Shown: in pieces, positions 59,016-64,000 of the stretch
How the letters are laid out: each line of letters begins with the position of its first letter
Position numbering within the stretch: the first letter of the stretch is position 1
From: Bacillus sp. FJAT-49711
GTDB taxonomy: Bacteria; Bacillota; Bacilli; Bacillales; Bacillaceae_C
Length of the DNA stretch: 64,000 nucleotides
Assembly: GCF_018343715.1 (NCBI RefSeq)
Contig: NZ_JAGYPL010000001.1
Location: 1,018,840 to 1,082,839, forward strand
Direction: 5' to 3'
The notes under the pieces: generated by a model
Told to the model about the DNA's origin: nothing
Seen by the model: the letters and a program-made list of their open reading frames with translations, nothing else
The model's database searches: none
Made by a program: the position numbers and the translations under genes

Positions 59016-59483
59016 TTAAAAAACTATGGCCAATCTAGCTTTTGCAACTTTTTCATATGGAATTTCAATCGTTTTTACCCGTGTTTTAATTTTCACTTCA
59101 AGTGTTATGATTCCTTCATTAAAATGAATCAGCTTACCTTCGAATGTTTTTTCACCATCAATAGGCTCGTATGTTTTAATATGAATGTTTTTACCAATTG
59201 AAGATTCAAAATCAGTCTCTTTTTTTAAGGGACGTTCGGCACCTGGTGAAGATACTTCTAAAAAATAGTTATGAGGAATTGGATCCACTTCATCTAGTAT
59301 TGCGCTTAATCTTTCGCTTACTATACCGCATTCTTCAATATCCACACCATGTTCCTTGTCAATAAAGATTCGGAGAAACCAATTTTTTCCTTCTTTAACA
59401 TATTCAGTATCAACAAGGTCGAGTTTCATATCTTCTAAAATGGGAGTTACGAGTTCTTCAACGATTTCAGTAACTTTACTCAT
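59016..59483 (-). CDS. rimP: Ribosome maturation factor RimP
   Basis: RimP is needed for 30S assembly. The 155-residue protein has the family features [19 protein letters not shown] and [15 protein letters not shown], with a C-terminal Sm-like domain. The start at 59483 has GGAGG five bases upstream of the ATG spacer; an upstream in-frame ATG is part of that site. It heads the rimP-nusA-ylxR-ylxQ-infB-ylxP-rbfA-truB-ribF series. I could not identify its promoter. Confidence 0.95.
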   Translation of the reverse strand: MSKVTEIVEELVTPILEDMKLDLVDTEYVKEGKNWFLRIFIDKEHGVDIEECGIVSERLSAILDEVDPIPHNYFLEVSSPGAERPLKKETDFESSIGKNIHIKTYEPIDGEKTFEGKLIHFNEGIITLEVKIKTRVKTIEIPYEKVAKARLAIVF

Positions 59484-59582
59484 AATGACCTCCATGATGA
59501 GAGTTTCAATAGTGTTTTCAAGTTAATTTTGTGTCTGGCTCTTACGATTTGTCTAGCTTCCGCTATTCTTTTGAACAATACG

Positions 59583-59606
59583 AAAGAGTGGGGGGCGCCC
59601 ACTCTT
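59583..59606 (-). terminator. Strong palindrome between rimP and polC, possible polC terminator
   Basis: AAAGAGTGGG and CCCACTCTTT pair around a GC-rich centre, but only CGTATTG follows on the minus strand, so the T run is poor. It lies about 210 bp past the polC stop, with a repeat copy in between. The 333-bp gap holds this palindrome and that repeat. Confidence 0.55.
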
Positions 59607-59680
59607 TTGTCAACAGAGAGTTATTCACAGTATTTCCATTAAAAATATACCATATCCATCATTTTTATGCAAATTAGAAG

Positions 59681-59797
59681 AGCGGAAGCGCCTAGGTAGC
59701 CCCGACAAGCAAATGTTCTGAAGCAAAAAAAGTCTGCTCTTTGACTTTTATTGCTTCAGGTTATTTGACCTCGAGGGGCTAGGCGTTGCAGCTCGAC
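59681..59797 (+). repeat. Structured intergenic repeat, B module alone, copy 6
   Basis: It contains AGCGGAAGCGCCTAGG, AGCCCCGACAAGCAAATG, TTCTGAAGCAAAAAAAGTC, TTGACTTTTATTGCTTCAG, GACCTCGAGGGGCTAGGCG and AGCTCGAC. Nested arms GCGCCTA/TAGGCG, AGCCCC/GGGGCT and CTGAAGCAA/TTGCTTCAG are intact, making it the best-preserved copy in the window. Confidence 0.8.
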
Positions 59798-59816
59798 TTT
59801 GAAAAAAGAAACTCAT

Positions 59817-62800
59817 CTAAAACAGTGATAGCTGATTTTGTTCAGGCAGTGACTCAAGACATCCATGCTTATCCAAGTATTCAATAATTGTTTTAGAAAC
59901 TTTACCTCTCTGCTGCAAGTCCTCTTTTGATAAGAATTCACCATTTTCCCGGGCCTTGACGATATTCAATGCCGCATTTGTTCCTAGTCCGGGTATCGAA
60001 TTGAATGGAGGTATTAATGAATCTCCATCAATGATAAACTTTGTCGCGCTAGAACGATAAAGATCGACACGTTGAAATTTAAAATTCCTTTCACACATTT
60101 CAAGTGCAAGCTCTAATACTGTCAGCAAGCTTTTTTCCTTCGGCGAGGCGTCTAGACCTTTTATATTTATTTCTTCAATTTTCGCACGGATCGTTTGTGA
60201 TCCTCTTACCATTGCTTCTAGATCAAAATCTTCTGCCCTTACCGTAAAATAAGCCGCGTAATAATAAAGTGGATGATGCACTTTAAAGTAAGCAATTCTC
60301 ACAGCCATTAATACATAAGCAGCTGCATGAGCTTTAGGAAACATATACTTTATTTTTTTACATGAGTCAATATACCATTCGGGAACATTGTTTTTCCTCA
60401 TATCATCTTCCCATTCAGGAGCAAGGCCCTTCCCTTTACGAACTGATTCCATTATTTTAAATGCAAGTGATGGTTCAAGTCCTTGGTAGATCAAATAAAC
60501 CATAATGTCGTCACGACAGCCAATTACTTCAGGCAATGTACATATTTTATTGTGAATTAGTTCCTGAGCGTTTCCAAGCCATACATCTGTACCGTGAGAT
60601 AATCCTGAGATTTGTACCAATTCCGAAAATGTAGTTGGTTTTGTATCTTCTAACATCTGACGGACAAACCGGGTTCCGAATTCTGGTATTCCCAACGTCC
60701 CAGTTTTACACATTATTTGCTCTTCTGTAACACCAAGTGACTCCGTCCCGCTAAAAATCTTCATTACCTCAGGATCGTCGGTAGGGATCGTTTTTGGATC
60801 AATACCGCTTAAATCCTGAAGCATTCTGATAACTGTCGGATCATCATGTCCAAGAATATCAAGTTTTAGTAAATTATCATGGATAGAATGAAAATCAAAA
60901 TGAGTCGTTTTCCATTCTGAATCACTATCATCCGCAGGGAATTGAATTGGGCTGAAATCAAAAATTTCCATATCATCTGGTACTACAATAATTCCACCTG
61001 GATGCTGGCCAGTTGTCCTTTTAACACCTGTACAGCCTTGAACTAATCGATCAACTTCAGCATTTCTCAAATGAAGGTTGTTATCTTGGGCATACCCTTT
61101 TACATAACCAAAAGCTGTTTTTTCTGCTACAGTACCAATTGTTCCTGCCCGATAAACATAATCTTCTCCGAATAGAACTTTTGTATAATTATGTGCATGA
61201 GGCTGATATTCTCCAGAAAAGTTAAGATCAATATCTGGTACTTTATCACCTTTGAAACCAAGAAATGTTTCAAACGGGATATCGTGACCATCTTTTTTGT
61301 ATACAGTATCACATTTTGGACAATCTTTATCCGGTAAATCAAATCCAGAACCAACGGATCCATCATCAAAAAACTCAGAGTGCTTGCAATTAGGGCATAC
61401 ATAATGTGGCGGCATTGGATTTACTTCAGTAATTTCAGTCATCGTAGCTACAAATGAAGATCCGACCGATCCTCGAGAACCAACTAAATAGCCATCATCC
61501 AAAGATTTTTTAACGAGCTTATGAGAAATCAGATATATAACGGCAAAACCATGGCCGATAATGCTTTTCAATTCTTTCTCTAGTCTTGCTTCTATTATTT
61601 CTGGAAGCGGGTCGCCGTAGATGCTTCTAGCCATTTCATAGCTCATCGTCCGTATCTCTTCTTCAGCACCTTCAATTTTAGGTGTATAAAGATCATCTTT
61701 AATCGGTTTGATCTCTTCAATCATATCGGCGATAGCATTGGAATTTTCTACAACTATTTTCATCGCTTGTTCTTTTCCTAAAAAAGCAAATTCAGAAAGC
61801 ATTTCATTTGTCGTTCTAAAATGAACATCAGGTAATTCATGTCTATTTAACGGATTTGCCCCACCTTGAGAGTTAATCAAAATTTTACGATAAATTTTAT
61901 CTTCTTCATTTAAATAATGTACATTACCAGTTGCAGCAACAGGTAAATTTAGTTTCTCACCCATATCTACTATATTCCTAATAATATCTTCTAAATCTTT
62001 TTCATCTCTAACAAGTTCCATTTCTATTAAAGGGGCATAAACAGGTTTCGGATGAACTTCAAGATAATCGTAAAATGCTGCTGCCTTCTCAGCTTCGGCT
62101 CGCCCTTTTTGCATCATTGCTTCAAAGACTTCTCCTTTATCGCAGCCAGATCCTACAAGAATGCCTTCTCGATATTTTTCTAGAAGTGATTTTGGAATTC
62201 GTGGAACTCGATAAAAGTAGTTTAAGTGAGAAATAGATACAAGTTTAAATAGGTTTTTTAGGCCAATCTCATTTTTAGCAAGCAACGTACAATGGCTCGG
62301 TCTTGCACGTTTATATGCATCACCCTTACCCATATAGTCATTCAACTGATCATGATATTCTATCCCTTTTTCCCCGGCATCCTTTAACATTTTTAAAAAC
62401 AAATAACCGGTAGCCTCGGCATCATATATTGCCCTATGATGCTGAGTCAATTCAATATCGAACTTTTTGGCAAGTGTGTTTAAACGATGATTTTTAAATT
62501 CAGGATATAAAAACCTGGCAAGTTCTAACGTATCTATAACGGGGTTTTTTGATTTGCCAATACCGATTCTCTGGAATCCTGTATTTAAAAAGCCCATATC
62601 AAAGGTAGCATTATGTGCAACATATATGGCATCTTCCGACCATTCGTAAAATTTCTGCAGCATTTCTTCTACTTCGGGAGCATCATTCACCATATCATCA
62701 GTAATTCCAGTCAATTCAATCGTAGTCGCAGAAAGAGGATGATGTGGATTCGCAAAGCTTTCAAATTTATCAATCACTTCTCCATTTCGAATTTTAACTG

Positions 62801-64000
62801 CAGCAAGCTCTATAATTGTATCGTAAATGGCTGAAAGACCCGTTGTTTCCACGTCAAAAACAATATATTCAGCATCTTCCAGTAAACGATGAACACTATT
62901 ATAGGCAATCGGAACACCATCATTAATTAAGTTCGCTTCTAAGCCGTATAGAATTTTAATCTCATTTTTTTTGCCTGCACTGAAGGCTTCAGGAAAAGAT
63001 TGCACAATTGCATGATCCGTTATCGCAATGGCTTTATGTCCCCATTTTTTCGCTTGTCCAACATAACTGGAAATTGAAGTTACAGCATCCATTTGACTCA
63101 TTGGAGAATGAAGATGCAATTCAACACGCTTATTCCCTTCTTCAGCTAAATCACGGCGCATTTTTGGTTTTACTTCGTTTATATCGTGAGCCATCATGAC
63201 CAAATCGCGAACAAACGTATCATTTTGTACGCTCCCTCTCACTTTGGCCCACATTCCCTTTTTAACCATCTTTAACATTTCCGCGTCTTCTTTATCTCTT
63301 GAAAACATTTTAATTAAAATCGAATCCGTATAATCTGTCATTTTAAACGTTAATAATGAGCGTCCGCTTCTAAGCTCTCTCACTTCAGCATCAAAAATAA
63401 AGCCTTCTACTGTGATTCTTCTTTCCTCGTCAATAATTTCCTCAAGTCTCTTAATTTCTTCATCATTTTTAATTGATATACCAATTGTAAGAGGACCAGC
63501 CTGAGTCCCATTATTTTGGTCTTTTTCTGAATCAGTTCGCTGCATTTCAACTACTGCTTGTCTTGCCCTTTCCTCATCTTCTTTTCGGTTAGCCTCAATG
63601 ATTTTCTGTACTTCCTCTGATTGTTGCTCGTCGCTAACCTCAGCATCAAATTGGAGTAAAGGAAAGCCGAAACTTTTATAAATATCAAGAATCAAACTGC
63701 CGTATTTTGTTTTCAATGTCTCTGCTTCTGTATGATTCCGGGTGCGAATAATAATTTTATTTCTGATAATTTTAGGAGTTTGTTCATTTAATAAGGTTAG
63801 CAGCATAGGAGATATACCATCTATTTCCTTTATACACCCATTCCAATAATCTAGTATAAGTTGTTCCGATGGAGTCGAATCCTTTGTTTCAACTCCAAAA
63901 CTTATAGAAGCAATATGTTGAAAAGATTTTTGAAGATGATTAGAAAATGTAGAAAACACATTATGCGGAATGATTTTTTCAAATAAGAAGGAAAAATGCC
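59817..64000 (-). CDS. polC: DNA polymerase III alpha subunit, PolC type (N-terminus beyond the window)
   Basis: PolC is the essential replicative polymerase of Firmicutes, with built-in proofreading. The frame is open to the right edge and the residues next to it still align with the PolC N-terminal domain, so the gene starts outside the window. A GTG at 63959 is therefore not the start. About 1393 residues are visible of roughly 1440. In order they are an OB-fold, the PHP domain interrupted by the exonuclease ([26 protein letters not shown] with DEDDh-type acids), a zinc finger ([10 protein letters not shown] and CPKC), and the polymerase active site ([12 protein letters not shown]). The end QNQLSLF matches the family's beta-clamp-binding type tail. 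Confidence 0.98.
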   Translation of the reverse strand, partial: HFSFLFEKIIPHNVFSTFSNHLQKSFQHIASISFGVETKDSTPSEQLILDYWNGCIKEIDGISPMLLTLLNEQTPKIIRNKIIIRTRNHTEAETLKTKYGSLILDIYKSFGFPLLQFDAEVSDEQQSEEVQKIIEANRKEDEERARQAVVEMQRTDSEKDQNNGTQAGPLTIGISIKNDEEIKRLEEIIDEERRITVEGFIFDAEVRELRSGRSLLTFKMTDYTDSILIKMFSRDKEDAEMLKMVKKGMWAKVRGSVQNDTFVRDLVMMAHDINEVKPKMRRDLAEEGNKRVELHLHSPMSQMDAVTSISSYVGQAKKWGHKAIAITDHAIVQSFPEAFSAGKKNEIKILYGLEANLINDGVPIAYNSVHRLLEDAEYIVFDVETTGLSAIYDTIIELAAVKIRNGEVIDKFESFANPHHPLSATTIELTGITDDMVNDAPEVEEMLQKFYEWSEDAIYVAHNATFDMGFLNTGFQRIGIGKSKNPVIDTLELARFLYPEFKNHRLNTLAKKFDIELTQHHRAIYDAEATGYLFLKMLKDAGEKGIEYHDQLNDYMGKGDAYKRARPSHCTLLAKNEIGLKNLFKLVSISHLNYFYRVPRIPKSLLEKYREGILVGSGCDKGEVFEAMMQKGRAEAEKAAAFYDYLEVHPKPVYAPLIEMELVRDEKDLEDIIRNIVDMGEKLNLPVAATGNVHYLNEEDKIYRKILINSQGGANPLNRHELPDVHFRTTNEMLSEFAFLGKEQAMKIVVENSNAIADMIEEIKPIKDDLYTPKIEGAEEEIRTMSYEMARSIYGDPLPEIIEARLEKELKSIIGHGFAVIYLISHKLVKKSLDDGYLVGSRGSVGSSFVATMTEITEVNPMPPHYVCPNCKHSEFFDDGSVGSGFDLPDKDCPKCDTVYKKDGHDIPFETFLGFKGDKVPDIDLNFSGEYQPHAHNYTKVLFGEDYVYRAGTIGTVAEKTAFGYVKGYAQDNNLHLRNAEVDRLVQGCTGVKRTTGQHPGGIIVVPDDMEIFDFSPIQFPADDSDSEWKTTHFDFHSIHDNLLKLDILGHDDPTVIRMLQDLSGIDPKTIPTDDPEVMKIFSGTESLGVTEEQIMCKTGTLGIPEFGTRFVRQMLEDTKPTTFSELVQISGLSHGTDVWLGNAQELIHNKICTLPEVIGCRDDIMVYLIYQGLEPSLAFKIMESVRKGKGLAPEWEDDMRKNNVPEWYIDSCKKIKYMFPKAHAAAYVLMAVRIAYFKVHHPLYYYAAYFTVRAEDFDLEAMVRGSQTIRAKIEEINIKGLDASPKEKSLLTVLELALEMCERNFKFQRVDLYRSSATKFIIDGDSLIPPFNSIPGLGTNAALNIVKARENGEFLSKEDLQQRGKVSKTIIEYLDKHGCLESLPEQNQLSLF

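Noticed and set aside
63957-63959. GTG as the polC start codon
   Set aside because: The frame stays open to the window edge and the upstream residues continue the PolC N-terminal domain, so this codon is internal.
1-64000. CRISPR array, prophage, toxin-antitoxin or anti-phage defence system
   Set aside because: No direct repeat-spacer pattern, integrase, transposase, phage structural gene or defence-type protein was seen; all sizeable real genes belong to known housekeeping, sporulation, transport or glycogen families.

Overview
The window is a low-GC, gene-dense chromosomal segment of an endospore-forming Bacillaceae bacterium (Bacillus in the broad sense). Gene content and order match the Bacillus subtilis interval from polC to mutS almost gene for gene. 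It carries sporulation genes (cotE, spoVS, spoVFA/spoVFB, spoIIIE, ylzJ, tepA, ylxY, mlpA), and nearly every gene has a strong GGAGG-type ribosome binding site. Nearly everything is on the minus strand, so transcription runs from the right edge (polC) to the left edge (mutS). Only the pullulanase gene is on the plus strand. Both edge genes are cut: mutS lacks its C-terminal end and polC lacks its N-terminal end. I see no tRNA, rRNA, CRISPR array, prophage or intact insertion sequence.

Layout, left to right. (1) 1-2510: mutS. (2) 2748-13320: a glycogen block absent from this place in B. subtilis, consisting of glgB-glgC-glgD-glgA-glgP on the minus strand and a divergent type I pullulanase. Together they make ADP-glucose, polymerise it, branch it, and degrade the product by phosphorolysis and debranching. 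(3) 13379-20884: cotE, ricA, miaB, spoVS, ymdB, rny and recA (coat assembly, biofilm/sporulation/RNA-processing control, tRNA modification, mRNA decay, recombination). (4) 21300-28785: cinA, pgsA, rodZ, ymfK, ymfJ, ymfI, ymfH and ymfF. (5) 28945-33692: a nupNOPQ-type nucleoside ABC importer. (6) 33843-40869: spoIIIE, a MATE transporter, ylzJ, tepA and rnjB. (7) 41001-45849: dapA, dapG, asd, spoVFB and spoVFA, which lead from aspartate to dihydrodipicolinate and the spore metabolite dipicolinate. (8) 46399-52168: ymxH, mlpA, ylxY, pnpA and rpsO. (9) 52286-59483: the translation operon rimP-nusA-ylxR-ylxQ-infB-ylxP-rbfA-truB-ribF. (10) polC.

Almost every unit ends in a clear intrinsic terminator. 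Regulatory sites that can be read include a near-consensus sigma-A promoter with a LexA/SOS box for recA, a sigma-H-like promoter for spoVS, a sigma-E type -10 box upstream of cotE, and a promoter plus leader for rpsO.

The least ordinary material lies between the genes. A structured composite repeat occurs as six copies in varying states of decay (16688-17064, 36269-36503, 45935-46285, 49083-49302, 51610-51727, 59681-59797). A second family with GTTGATT/AATCAAC ends has two copies (2748-2843, 21136-21235). One copy of the first family sits inside an older inverted repeat in the pnpA leader, and others lie between a gene and its terminator. A terminator-like three-tier hairpin stands directly before the truB ribosome binding site inside the translation operon. 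I found no convincing new multi-gene system; the window is conserved core chromosome with one metabolic insertion and a population of intergenic repeats.
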